From contig NZ_CP016364.1 in NCBI RefSeq assembly GCF_001888185.1, positions 3,410,001-3,474,000 of the forward strand: 64,000 nucleotides of DNA, written 5' to 3'. The DNA comes from Phaeobacter porticola (GTDB taxonomy: Bacteria; Pseudomonadota; Alphaproteobacteria; Rhodobacterales; Rhodobacteraceae). Of the stretch, positions 28,271 to 36,519 are shown in pieces (position 1 is the stretch's first letter; every line of letters begins with the position of its first letter). A program made the position numbers and the translations under genes. Below the pieces are notes generated by a model, which saw nothing but the letters and a program-made list of their open reading frames with translations, had not been told where the DNA came from and did no database searches.

Positions 28271-28734
28271 GTTTCGGCAAAGTCGATGACTTCGGTAGCG
28301 GCTTCGTACATGCCGATCAGATGCCCTACAGCGACCGCCAGAAAGTGACTCCGCGTATCGAAATGGCGCTCATGATGACCGCCATGCACATTGTGCTCAT
28401 CCGCGATCCACGTTGTCTGGATACCTTTTTCGATTTCCACCCGCATGAAATCGATCAGGATCTCCATGTCACGCAAAAATAGCTCAGTGAGCAAAGCATC
28501 CGCATGCAGTTGGCGCTTCGGGCCGAGATGCTTCTGAGGTATCAGCCCGTTCGGCGCATCGCCGGTTGAGGCCATTTCTCCAAAATATCTGAGGTCGCCC
28601 CTGGCTTCAGAGCCGATACGGCGAAGAGCAGCATTTGTCCGAGTTTCCCATTCAGCCCGCATTCTCTGAATTTCCTCAGGTCCAGTCTTGATGTTGTCCA
28701 GACATCTGACTTTTGCGCCAAACCCGCCGTTCAC
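28222..28734 (-). CDS. hypothetical protein in the relic element, possibly a gene fragment
   Basis: A frame of 170 codons beginning with GTG that overlaps the stop of the integrase relic. The predicted protein is helical and polar, with one hydrophobic stretch (FLAVAVGHLIGMYEA) near residues 128-142, and has a His-rich segment (HNVHGGHHERHFD). It does not continue the integrase catalytic domain, which should show HxxR and the active Tyr here. The junction may therefore be a deletion endpoint that fused two unrelated gene pieces. The function is unknown. Confidence 0.35.
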   Translation of the reverse strand: MNGGFGAKVRCLDNIKTGPEEIQRMRAEWETRTNAALRRIGSEARGDLRYFGEMASTGDAPNGLIPQKHLGPKRQLHADALLTELFLRDMEILIDFMRVEIEKGIQTTWIADEHNVHGGHHERHFDTRSHFLAVAVGHLIGMYEAATEVIDFAETCQHPFLLLLKRWRGF

Positions 28735-29631
28735 ATCATCCTATTCACGGGTCGAGACCAGGATGTGTGCATGAAAGTTGAGGTTGGTACGTATTGGAAC
28801 GGACATGATGTGCAGGTATCCACAGCCGGCATGTCGTATATTTCCAAAACAACGCGGCAGCCTCCAATGGCGGCGATGATGGCGATGTCTGACGCTTCCT
28901 GTTCTACACCTTCAAGAACACGATCTTTGACCAAGCGATTACGGATCCAAGTCTCTCGCAGTGGCAGCTTCTTGCGGGTCTGATCTGCAGGGTCATATAT
29001 TTGTTTTTTGACCTTCATCCCTACCAAGACGTTGTTTCGCTTGCTCCACGGCAACCGAATGTCCTTGAAGTGCGTGTCGATCATTTGGCGAACATAGCGG
29101 ATTTGCTTGTTGGCATAATTCGCGGCGCTGCCGGGCGCTCTTGTCCCGAATCTCCGCCTCCTTCAGGATCGGCATGCGCAGCGCCGTCTCATGAATCAAG
29201 ACATCAGGTAGATAGATTGTCCCGAGTCCCGCAGACGAAGACGGATCCACATCAGTCAAGGCTTCGATCCGGCTCAACAACTGTTCGACGGGACCGGAGA
29301 TCAAATCCTCCATCGAACAGAACCTCATACCCCAATCTTTCAAGATATCCATCGAGGCATCAAAGATCACTCGAGTATCCGCGACTAAGCCGGCACGTTT
29401 TGCTTGCCACTCTGCAAAAAGAGCCATCCGGACGGTCGCCGCGCGCGCAGCCGCTTCGGTGGGGTCCCGCGTCTTCAAAGACCGATTGATTTCGGCAAGT
29501 GGCTCGACATCAGCGAACTCTTTCGGAACCCGCACCCGAAAGTAGTATGTCCTGCCCCGCAGTTCGACATGGTTTGCAGTTTTGGTCGGCAAAAAGGTTG
29601 CCCCACATTCTGCCCCACTCGGAAGCTCCAT
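28731..29631 (-). pseudogene. tyrosine-recombinase (phage-type integrase) relic, frameshifted and truncated
   Basis: The 5' part (29631 down to about 29120) encodes the N-terminal arm of a DUF6538-type integrase (VELRGRTYYFRVRVPKEFAD, followed by SLKTRDPTEAAARA). Near 29115-29130 the reading frame shifts. The second frame continues with a core-binding-like segment (ANKQIRYVRQMIDTHFKDI) and the start of the catalytic domain, including the Arg-I type box (IIAAIGGCRVVLEIYDMP). The frame then stops before the HxxR and Tyr boxes. The start lies about 85 bases from the right-hand attachment repeat. The enzyme cannot be active. Confidence 0.7.
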
Positions 29632-29716
29632 CCGTGGCCGAGCGGAGTAAATTGTTCCGAGAAATTAGGAGCTTCCGTTGGCCGAGGGAAAAATTACTTT
29701 TTCCTTCAGGTCTGCA

Positions 29717-29734
29717 TCTCCTGGGCACCAAAAT
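29717..29734. other. candidate attR: partial tRNA-Leu 3' end
   Basis: An exact 18-base copy of the tRNA-Leu acceptor end plus ACCAAAAT, with no tRNA body attached. It lies 86 bases upstream of the integrase relic start and marks the right edge of the element. Confidence 0.65.
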
Positions 29735-29889
29735 TGTCGGCACCTTTTCCGAAAAAAACTCAAATCAAACATACGTGCAATAAGCGCCTGCTAGTGGATC
29801 TTCCTGTCGCGCGGCATGCCGCTTTGCGCGCTCTTCGGTCACCCGTAAGAGCGTGGACATACGGCAATCTGGTGATGCGCATTTTCCGT
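29735..29889. other. spacer between the element and the second tRNA-Leu
   Basis: No gene is visible. If the element is removed, this would be the original spacer between two tandem tRNA-Leu units. From about 29880 the sequence again matches the region upstream of the first tRNA. Confidence 0.4.
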
Positions 29890-29918
29890 TTGACGCCCCC
29901 GATTCTTGTGCTTATACG
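29890..29918 (+). promoter_or_regulatory. promoter of the second tRNA-Leu
   Basis: TTGACG (29890-29895), a 17-base spacer and TATACG (29913-29918), duplicated from the first tRNA unit with a few changes in the spacer. Confidence 0.7.
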
Positions 29919-29934
29919 CCCCACCACGACACCT

Positions 29935-30021
29935 GCCCAGGTGGCGGAATTGGTAGACGCGCTAGCTTCAGGTGCTAGTGTCCGTATGGACGTGGAGGTT
30001 CGAGTCCTCTCCTGGGCACCA
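29935..30021 (+). tRNA. tRNA-Leu (anticodon CAG), second copy
   Basis: An 87-base leucine tRNA identical to the first copy except for one base in the variable arm (GTCTGT becomes GTCCGT). It has its own copy of the promoter, the same CAG anticodon and an encoded CCA at 30019-30021. The ribonuclease D gene follows 200 bases later. Confidence 0.95.
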
Positions 30022-30220
30022 AAATCCCGATAAATATGTAACTTGTGATCACCCGGCCTGAAAAGGCTGGTTGGCGATGTTTCGCCCCCAAAACCCTCTC
30101 TTATGCCCGACCATTGTGCCGCACGGCACCAATCAAACTGCGGTGAGAGTTGAGTTTGCCCCTCGGAAGTCCTATCTCGGTGCCAAACCCGCTGCATCGC
30201 AAGACAAAGGATCCTGTCTC

Positions 30221-30835
30221 TTGGCCAATCACCTCTATCAAAACGACTTGCCCGACGGGCTCGATCTGGGGCCGGTGGTCGCGATCGACTGCGAGACAAT
30301 GGGGCTCAACCCGCATCGGGATAGGCTCTGTGTCGTCCAGCTGTCGGGCGGTGACGGCAATGCCCACATGGTGCAGATCGCCAAAGGGCAGACCGGAGCG
30401 CCCAATCTTTGCGCGATGCTGGAGGACTCCAAGGTTCTGAAATTGTTTCATTTTGGCCGGTTCGATATTGCCGCGATGTATCATGCCTTTGGCGCATTGG
30501 CTGCCCCGGTGTATTGTACCAAGATCGCCAGCCGTCTGGTGCGGACCTATACGGATCGCCATGGGCTGAGAAACCTGACGCAGGAGCTGATCGGCGTGGA
30601 TATTTCCAAACAACAGCAGATGAGCGACTGGGGCGCAGCCCAGCTGAGCGACGCACAGCTTGATTATGCCGCCTCCGACGTGCTGCACCTACACCGTTTG
30701 CGTGCCGCTCTGGACAAACGCCTGGATCGCGAAGGCCGCAGTGGAATGGCCCAAGCTTGCTTCGATTTCCTGCCAATGCGGGCCAAGTTGGACCTCGCGG
30801 GTTGGTCTGACACCGACATTTTTGCGCACTCATGA
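30221..30835 (+). CDS. rnd: ribonuclease D (3'-5' exonuclease, DEDD family)
   Basis: A 204-residue exonuclease. Exo I is VVAIDCETMGL (DxE, about residues 18-28), Exo II is around LKLFHFGRFDIAAM, and Exo III is DYAASDVLHLHRL (YxxxD). The HRDC domain of E. coli RNase D is missing, which is the usual form in alphaproteobacteria. Homologues begin with MANHLYQNDLPDG. Here that codon is TTG at 30221, preceded by AAAGGA nine bases upstream, so I choose TTG. An in-frame extension to 30071 is possible. The role would be tRNA 3'-end trimming. The stop overlaps the start of kdsD (ATGA). Confidence 0.88.
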   Translation: MANHLYQNDLPDGLDLGPVVAIDCETMGLNPHRDRLCVVQLSGGDGNAHMVQIAKGQTGAPNLCAMLEDSKVLKLFHFGRFDIAAMYHAFGALAAPVYCTKIASRLVRTYTDRHGLRNLTQELIGVDISKQQQMSDWGAAQLSDAQLDYAASDVLHLHRLRAALDKRLDREGRSGMAQACFDFLPMRAKLDLAGWSDTDIFAHS

Positions 30836-31803
30836 GCAGCGCAGAGATATTCCTCGACACCGCGCGGCAGGTGATCACCGATGAGGCCCGCGCCCTGGAT
30901 GCATTGGCTGAGGGGCTGGACGCACGGTTTGCAGATGCTGTGGATCTGGTTCTAAAAGCCGAAGGGCGCATCATCGTAAGCGGGATCGGGAAATCCGGCC
31001 ATATCGGGCACAAGATCGCCGCGACTCTGGCCTCAACCGGGACACCTGCATATTTTGTACACCCCGCCGAGGCAAGCCACGGCGATCTTGGCATGCTTTC
31101 CAAGGGCGATGTGGTGCTGGCAATTTCCAACTCTGGCGAGGCGCCAGAGCTGGCCAATCTTTTGTCTTTCACCCGCCGTTTTGGCATTCCGCTCATTGGT
31201 CTCTCCAGCCGAATGGACAGTACCTTGATGAAAGAGGCAGACGTTCATCTGGAAATCCCCGCCCTGGGCGAGGCCTGCGGGTTTGGTATGGTGCCATCAA
31301 TTTCAACCACTCTGACGTTGGCGATGGGCGATGCACTGGCCATTGCACTGATGAAGCATCGCGATTTCCGACCGGAAAATTTCCGCGCCTTCCATCCAGG
31401 TGGCAAACTCGGCGCACGGCTGTCCAGGGTTGATGATCTGATGCACCACGGTAAGGCCCTTCCGCTTGTCACGGCAAGCACGCCGATGTCCGAAGCGCTG
31501 ATTGAGATAAGCCAAAAAGGCTTTGGCGTTGCCGGGGTAACAGGCGATGATGATGCCCTGTTGGGTATTATCACCGACGGCGACCTGCGGCGCCATATGG
31601 ATGGCCTGCTGGACAAAACCGCCGCCGAGGTGATGACGCACACCCCGACCACAATTGCCCCCGGCTCTCTGGCTGAAGAAGCCGTGGCAATCATGAATAA
31701 TCGCAAAATCACCTGTCTCTTTGTCGTTGCTCCAGATGAGGGCGCGCAGGGGCCCGCCGGTTTGCTGCATATTCACGACTGCCTACGCGTCGGTCTGGGA
31801 TAA
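30832..31803 (+). CDS. kdsD: D-arabinose-5-phosphate isomerase (KpsF/GutQ family)
   Basis: A 323-residue enzyme that makes arabinose-5-phosphate from ribulose-5-phosphate, the first step towards KDO of lipopolysaccharide. A SIS domain fills residues about 30-170 (IIVSGIGKSGHIGHKIA, HPAEASHGDLGML). Two CBS domains fill about 205-320. It overlaps the end of rnd by four bases and leads directly into lptC, lptA and lptB. This forms an envelope operon that links KDO synthesis with LPS transport. Confidence 0.93.
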   Translation: MSSAEIFLDTARQVITDEARALDALAEGLDARFADAVDLVLKAEGRIIVSGIGKSGHIGHKIAATLASTGTPAYFVHPAEASHGDLGMLSKGDVVLAISNSGEAPELANLLSFTRRFGIPLIGLSSRMDSTLMKEADVHLEIPALGEACGFGMVPSISTTLTLAMGDALAIALMKHRDFRPENFRAFHPGGKLGARLSRVDDLMHHGKALPLVTASTPMSEALIEISQKGFGVAGVTGDDDALLGIITDGDLRRHMDGLLDKTAAEVMTHTPTTIAPGSLAEEAVAIMNNRKITCLFVVAPDEGAQGPAGLLHIHDCLRVGLG

Positions 31804-31819
31804 GGGGGTCGTGCGGACC

Positions 31820-32419
31820 ATGGACGGCTATTCACGCCTTGTGGCCTATTTAAAGGTCCTCTTGCCGCTGACGGCGCTGGCGCTGATGTCGACCATGTTC
31901 CTGATTTCGCGCGGAGTGGACACCGAAGCGGTTGTTCCTTTTGCCCAGCAAGACCTGCAGGATCGCACCCGCGGTCAGCAGATCACCGCGCCGTTTTATT
32001 CTGGCACCACGGCCAAGGGTGACGAAATCATGGTAACCGCAAAATCGGCACGACCTGGCAGCGCGAGCTCCCCCGCAACGGCTCTCAATCTGGAGGCTGA
32101 AATCCGCATGGTCGAAGGCGGAAGCTTTTTCATGAGCTCGGATACTGGCGCCCTACGTCCTGACAAGGATATCGCAAACTTTCGCGGTGATGTTGAAATC
32201 CTGACAAGCGATGGGCTGAAAGTCACCACAGATGCGCTGAATGCGGCCCTGAACGGTGTACGCGCGGACAGTCCAGGGCCGGTTCAGGCCAGCGGTGCGT
32301 TTGGCGCGCTGACGGCTGGTGCCATGCAGATCGACACAAAAACCGAGGACGGGCCGGTACATATGGTTTTCAACAAAGGGGTCAAGCTGCTATACGACCC
32401 GCAACAATCGGAAAGATAA
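31820..32419 (+). CDS. lptC: LPS export ABC transporter periplasmic protein LptC
   Basis: A 199-residue bitopic protein with one N-terminal membrane anchor (LKVLLPLTALALMSTMFLI, about residues 10-28) and a periplasmic beta-jellyroll domain (YSGTTAKGDEIMVTAKSA, LEAEIRMVEGGSF). It passes LPS from LptBFG to LptA. ATG 31820 gives an 11-base spacing from the GGGGG ribosome site. A GTG at 31811 is an alternative only 2 bases after that site. The position between kdsD and lptA fixes the identification, since LptC sequences diverge strongly. Confidence 0.85.
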   Translation: MDGYSRLVAYLKVLLPLTALALMSTMFLISRGVDTEAVVPFAQQDLQDRTRGQQITAPFYSGTTAKGDEIMVTAKSARPGSASSPATALNLEAEIRMVEGGSFFMSSDTGALRPDKDIANFRGDVEILTSDGLKVTTDALNAALNGVRADSPGPVQASGAFGALTAGAMQIDTKTEDGPVHMVFNKGVKLLYDPQQSER

Positions 32420-32422
32420 CCT

Positions 32423-32923
32423 GTGTTGTATCTGCGTGTTTTGATGTTCTGCCTGCCAATGGCCCTGTTTTCGACCGGGCTATCCGCACAAGTTGCCTCG
32501 ATTGCATTTGGCGCGGTTAAGGCCGATCCATCGCAACCGGTCGAGGTCACGGCCGATACACTGGATGTGAACCAAGCAGATGGATCAGCGCGCTTCGTCG
32601 GTAATGTTGTTATCATTCAGGGCGTTATGCGCCTGTCGGCAAATAACGTACTGGTGATCTATAAACAGGATGAGAGCGGCAAAACCGGCGTTGAGCGACT
32701 GGAAGCCACAGGCAGTGTGATCCTCGTGAATGGACCCGATGCAGCGGAGGCTGAAAAGGCGGAATATACAATTGATTCCGGCACGATTGTGATGACCGGC
32801 AACGTTTTGCTCAGTCAGGCAACAGGCACGCTAACCTCGAACCGCTTGGTGGTAGACCTCACCTCTGGCACGGCTAGCCTGTCTGGTCGTGTCAAAACCA
32901 TCCTTAACGGTGGTGAGAATTGA
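32423..32923 (+). CDS. lptA: LPS transport periplasmic protein LptA
   Basis: A 166-residue exported OstA-like protein. The signal peptide runs to about residue 22 ([21 protein letters not shown]). The beta-jellyroll core contains [21 protein letters not shown] and a [22 protein letters not shown] repeat, typical of LptA. The start is GTG at 32423, with GGAAAG seven bases upstream. Its stop overlaps the start of lptB (TGATG). LptA bridges the periplasm between LptC and LptD. Confidence 0.88.
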   Translation: MLYLRVLMFCLPMALFSTGLSAQVASIAFGAVKADPSQPVEVTADTLDVNQADGSARFVGNVVIIQGVMRLSANNVLVIYKQDESGKTGVERLEATGSVILVNGPDAAEAEKAEYTIDSGTIVMTGNVLLSQATGTLTSNRLVVDLTSGTASLSGRVKTILNGGEN

Positions 32924-33681
32924 TGACAGCGCCAGATCTAACCGTGACCGTGGGGTCTTCTGGGCTGCGCATCGAAAAGCTGCGCAAATCCTATAGTAAG
33001 AAAGTTGTAATCCGTGACGTCTCCATGTCGCTGGACCGGGGCGAGGTTGTGGCGTTGCTTGGCCCCAATGGGTCAGGCAAGACGACCAGCTTTTATGCAA
33101 TTGCTGGTCTGGTTTTTCCTGAGGCGGGCACCGTCACGATAGACGGGCAAAATGCGACCACGCTACCAATGTATCGTCGGGCCCGCATGGGCATCGGATA
33201 CCTGCCGCAAGAAATGTCTATTTTTCGAGGTCTGTCGGTCGAAGACAACATCTCCTCAGTATTAGATATCGCGGTAAAACATGCACATAAGCGGCGCGAA
33301 CGGCTTGAGGAATTGCTGTCAGATTTTTCCATCGAGCATCTGCGACGAGCGCCCGCTCTTGCCCTTTCGGGAGGTGAGCGTAGGCGGGTAGAAATTGCGC
33401 GCTGCCTTGCCGCTGACCCCAAATATTTGCTGCTCGATGAACCTTTTGCCGGTGTCGATCCCATTTCGGTTGGCGACATTCGCCATCTGGTCGGCGATCT
33501 GAAGAAACGCGGCATAGGCGTTCTGATCACCGACCACAATGTGCGCGAAACCCTCGAAATCGTCGACCGCGCCTATATTCTTCATGACGGCAAAGTGCTG
33601 ATGTCTGGCACCCCCTCCGAAGTGGTCGAGAACGAAAACGTCCGACGTGTCTATCTTGGCGACAATTTTCGCATCTCCTGA
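32923..33681 (+). CDS. lptB: LPS export ABC transporter ATP-binding protein LptB
   Basis: A 252-residue ABC ATPase that drives LPS extraction from the inner membrane with LptF and LptG. Walker A is GPNGSGKT (residues 47-54), the signature is [15 protein letters not shown], and Walker B is [13 protein letters not shown], followed by the H-loop ITDHNV. The start ATG is in the TGATG overlap with lptA. LptF and LptG are not in this window, as is usual. The next coding gene on this strand, hpf, lies 308 bases on with its own likely promoter. Confidence 0.95.
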   Translation: MTAPDLTVTVGSSGLRIEKLRKSYSKKVVIRDVSMSLDRGEVVALLGPNGSGKTTSFYAIAGLVFPEAGTVTIDGQNATTLPMYRRARMGIGYLPQEMSIFRGLSVEDNISSVLDIAVKHAHKRRERLEELLSDFSIEHLRRAPALALSGGERRRVEIARCLAADPKYLLLDEPFAGVDPISVGDIRHLVGDLKKRGIGVLITDHNVRETLEIVDRAYILHDGKVLMSGTPSEVVENENVRRVYLGDNFRIS

Positions 33682-33989
33682 CTGCAGCAGTCAGCCTAGG
33701 CGCTTGTCCTACGCTAACATTTTGCGACCTTCCCACCACGCGAACTGCGCAGCCTCCTCATATTTGGGTAACCGATTGACGCGGATTTGCATTGACTCTC
33801 CCGCCCGGTTGGCATCGAATTGACCCATGGCAAACCCGCAGTCCGATGCTGTCCTCGCTCCAGCCTTGTTACCAAGGCCCAGACGAATGCAATCGACTGT
33901 CTTGCCTAAATCCCACTTTCAAAACTGAACGATAGCAGCCGGGCTTGGCCCGAACTGGGTTTTGAAGGTCTATTTGTGAAGGAGATCAC
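33682..33989. other. 308-base gap between lptB and hpf
   Basis: In many proteobacteria this position holds rpoN (sigma-54), which is absent here. The gap contains a possible 39-codon minus-strand frame (33709-33828), a short inverted repeat near 33940 (CGGGCTTGGCCCG) and the hpf leader with an AAGGAG ribosome site. No clear sigma-70 promoter could be assigned by eye. Confidence 0.5.
33709..33828 (-). CDS. possible small protein (39 aa, or 27 aa from an inner start)
   Basis: An ATG at 33828 opens a frame of 39 codons. An inner ATG at 33792 has a better ribosome site (GGGAGA with a short spacing) and gives 27 residues. The product is Trp/Lys/Glu-rich (LPKYEEAAQFAWWEGRKMLA) and looks less random than most frames of this size. 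It lies antisense to nothing, in the lptB-hpf gap. I know no named family. Conservation would have to decide whether it is real. Confidence 0.3.
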   Translation of the reverse strand: MGQFDANRAGESMQIRVNRLPKYEEAAQFAWWEGRKMLA

Positions 33990-34553
33990 ATGCGTTACCA
34001 AATCAGCGGAAAACAGATCGACATTGGCGAAGCGTTGCAATCCCACGTGCAATCGGAGCTTGGAGCGGCGGTCGCGAAATATGCTGAACGTCCCACTGAC
34101 GCTAATGTTGTCTTTTCGCGGTCTGCGCATGAATATGTTTGTGAAACGACCGTCCATCTATCGACCGGTCTGACAGCGCAAGCAAAAGCGCATGCCACTG
34201 AAATATATGCAGCCTTTGAGAGTTGTACCGAGAAAATGGAAAAACAGCTGCGTCGTTACAAACGTCGCCTGAAAGACCATCACCGCGACCGGAGCGAGCC
34301 GGTTGAACTCTCCGGCGCAAACTCTTATATCCTCGCCTCTGAAGACGCCGGAACCGAGTCTGAACCAGAATCTTTGCAACCAATCATCGTCGCCGAGATG
34401 GAAACGCAAATTCCATCCCTGTCGGTTGGTGAAGCCGTGATGCAAATGGAACTGGCTGGAGCCCCTGTTCTGGTGTTTCGCAAAGAAGGTAAAGACGGTT
34501 TGAATGTCGTCTATCGCCGTGAGGACGGAAACATCGGGTGGATCGACCCGTAA
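33990..34553 (+). CDS. hpf: ribosome hibernation-promoting factor, long form
   Basis: A 187-residue long HPF/RaiA protein. The N-terminal sigma-54-modulation domain (residues 1-100, starting MRYQISGKQIDIGEALQSHV) binds the 30S decoding region. A linker of Glu/Ser-rich residues leads to the C-terminal dimerisation domain (VGEAVMQMELAGAPVLVFRK, about 140-187), which joins two ribosomes into 100S dimers. A strong AAGGAG site lies before the ATG. It is followed by ptsN after 43 bases, the usual arrangement. Confidence 0.95.
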   Translation: MRYQISGKQIDIGEALQSHVQSELGAAVAKYAERPTDANVVFSRSAHEYVCETTVHLSTGLTAQAKAHATEIYAAFESCTEKMEKQLRRYKRRLKDHHRDRSEPVELSGANSYILASEDAGTESEPESLQPIIVAEMETQIPSLSVGEAVMQMELAGAPVLVFRKEGKDGLNVVYRREDGNIGWIDP

Positions 34554-34596
34554 ACTGTCACGGCGCAAAACGTGAGCTGAGCGGAGCAATTGTAGT

Positions 34597-35061
34597 ATGC
34601 AGATTTCTAACATTCTGAAGCCAGAGGCCGTGCGTGTCTTTGGTGCTGCATCCAGCAAAAAGCGCCTGTTTCAGGAGATAGCAGACGTTGCTCAGCTCGC
34701 CTATGGGCTGCCCGCGCAACCAACAGTCGAGGCTTTGCTTGATCGCGAAAGCCTTGGCCCCACGGGTGTGGGGCATGGTGTTGCCCTGCCCCATGCGCGG
34801 CTTGATGGTTTGGACAAAGTGGTTGGCGTGTTTCTGAAGCTGGATACCCCATTGGAATTTGGTGCGGTGGATCGCCAGCCTATCGACGTTGCATTTGCCC
34901 TGTTTGCACCTGAGGATGCCGGTGTTGAGCATCTGAAAGCGCTAGCACTGGTCTCACGGACCCTGCGCGAGCAGAGCTTTTGCACCAAGCTGCGGGCGAA
35001 CCCGGATCCAGCTACGCTCTATACCATTTTGACCGAGGATCAATCGGTTCAGGCCGCCTGA
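34597..35061 (+). CDS. ptsN: PTS IIA-like nitrogen regulatory protein
   Basis: A 154-residue EIIA-Ntr. The phosphorylated His is H66 in GVALPHARLDGL, within the conserved GVGHGVALPHAR context. It takes part in the nitrogen phosphotransferase relay (PtsP-PtsO-PtsN) that signals nitrogen and potassium status. It probably forms a unit with hpf. The next gene is convergent with only 13 bases between, and no terminator hairpin is visible. Confidence 0.94.
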   Translation: MQISNILKPEAVRVFGAASSKKRLFQEIADVAQLAYGLPAQPTVEALLDRESLGPTGVGHGVALPHARLDGLDKVVGVFLKLDTPLEFGAVDRQPIDVAFALFAPEDAGVEHLKALALVSRTLREQSFCTKLRANPDPATLYTILTEDQSVQAA

Positions 35062-35074
35062 GGCAGGTTACACC

Positions 35075-36514
35075 TCAGCTGGTTTCATCTGACCAATCGC
35101 CAAATCCGAACAGCAGATAATCGCGCTGATACACAGATGCGATTTGCGCCTCCAGCTCTGTGTCATAGATGTCGCATAAGCTGTATGGCTGATCCGGCGA
35201 GGCCGGCGCAATATCAGCCCCCTCTGCACGACCCAGCCATCGCGCAAGATCCGGTAAGGTCGTTGCCAGATCATCCTCGCGCAAGATCAGATCGGGTGAT
35301 TGTACCGCAGCAAAACCCGCGACGATTTGCGCCTGCGTGGCCCAACCGGCATCGGTGCGAAAGCCTGTCTGTCCGGATAGATTGGCCCCAATCACCTCAA
35401 TAAAGCGTGCGAAAGCTGCACGGTGCTGATCCCGTGAATATTTCGCATCTGGTTGGTGATTGGGGAGTGGAACCTTGAACTGCCCGCGCAGCAGGTTGCG
35501 GATCTGGCGCAAACAGCCCGGCCCCGTCAACAGGATTCGGGTGCAGAAAAAATGATGCAACCGGGCTGCCGGATGTCGCAATACTGTCAGGCTTCGAAAT
35601 CCGGGGTGGCCCCGTTTCCATTGTCTCAGCTGTTTCTGGTTCATCCTCGTCATTAACGCACCAGCCCCATCTGGCTCTTGCTGTGCCATCCAGTTCAGCA
35701 CGCTGTCCGTCGGCCCGCCAGTTATCGGAAGATACAGCAAGGGCAGCTGTTGCCCGGCAATATAATCCGGTACTGCAGGCCCGCGCCGCGGTTCAAAATT
35801 CGGCGTGCGGGACAGATTGAACCAATCCAACTGCGCCATTGCCTTATCCAGCTCAACCGGGTTTGACACCTTCGCCTCTAGCGATGATGGGTTCTGCGGC
35901 TTGAGACTGTCGTCCAGATGCTCCAAGCGCGCCGCAACATTGAGCCATTTAGCCAACCCATTGATAACGTCCAGATCCTGTAGATCCTCGTAGCCCACAT
36001 AGAACGCCGTCTGGCCTGATTTCTGCAGTCGGTTCAGCAACGTGACCTGGAACTCCTGAAGCGCCGTAACATGCTGTGCAAACTCCTCTGCGTCGACGGT
36101 TGCCAGCCCGTCCTTGCGACGTTTCACGTTTGTCAACTTCCACTGACCTGTCGCGCGGGCAATCTTATGCGAGACATAGCTGTCTGCGGGATTGCGTGTC
36201 AGGATGATCTTGGCGCACCGCGGATCGTCCAGCATCGCATCCAGCACACGTGGATCATGGTCGTGAAAATACCGAAACCCATTCAAGCCACCCGTTTGGG
36301 CCGGAAACTGGGCCAGAAACCCTAAGGCGTCTTTGTCACGCTGATCCTGTGTCCAGCCCAGTGTCGCCTCGCGATTTGGGTAGCTGATGAAATGCGGATT
36401 GAAAGCTTCACCATGGCAGGTGACGCCGTCCAGAGCATTCAGGTTGGCCTCCAGAAAATTGGACCCCGTCCGCATCTCGGCAAACACAACAAAATAGTCA
36501 AAAGAATGAGGCAT
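35075..36514 (-). CDS. sulfotransferase family protein (two sulfotransferase-like halves)
   Basis: A 479-residue cytosolic protein. The N-terminal half has the PAPS 5'-phosphosulfate loop (FVVFAEMRTGSNFLEANL, residues 8-25) and a 3'-phosphate loop (KIILTRNPADSYVSHKIA), as in NodH-type carbohydrate sulfotransferases. The C-terminal half has a second partial core (FRSLTVLRHPAARLHHFF), so it may be an internal duplication with only one active site. The gene is the last of a leftward set with two glycosyltransferases (6-base gap to the next). It probably adds sulfate to an extracellular glycan. Confidence 0.82.
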   Translation of the reverse strand: MPHSFDYFVVFAEMRTGSNFLEANLNALDGVTCHGEAFNPHFISYPNREATLGWTQDQRDKDALGFLAQFPAQTGGLNGFRYFHDHDPRVLDAMLDDPRCAKIILTRNPADSYVSHKIARATGQWKLTNVKRRKDGLATVDAEEFAQHVTALQEFQVTLLNRLQKSGQTAFYVGYEDLQDLDVINGLAKWLNVAARLEHLDDSLKPQNPSSLEAKVSNPVELDKAMAQLDWFNLSRTPNFEPRRGPAVPDYIAGQQLPLLYLPITGGPTDSVLNWMAQQEPDGAGALMTRMNQKQLRQWKRGHPGFRSLTVLRHPAARLHHFFCTRILLTGPGCLRQIRNLLRGQFKVPLPNHQPDAKYSRDQHRAAFARFIEVIGANLSGQTGFRTDAGWATQAQIVAGFAAVQSPDLILREDDLATTLPDLARWLGRAEGADIAPASPDQPYSLCDIYDTELEAQIASVYQRDYLLFGFGDWSDETS

Positions 36515-36519
36515 GGCTC

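Larger units (their letters stand above)
27939..29734. mobile_element. decayed integrated element at tRNA-Leu
   Basis: About 1.8 kb lies between the tRNA-Leu 3' end and an 18-base copy of that end. It holds an integrase relic broken by a frameshift and truncation (28731-29631), an unidentified open frame (28222-28734) and a short Cys/His-containing frame (27962-28270). Base composition and codon use look less GC-biased than the flanks. The layout, with an attachment repeat at each end and an integrase gene next to one of them, is that of a genomic island or prophage that has lost most of its cargo. Confidence 0.68.
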
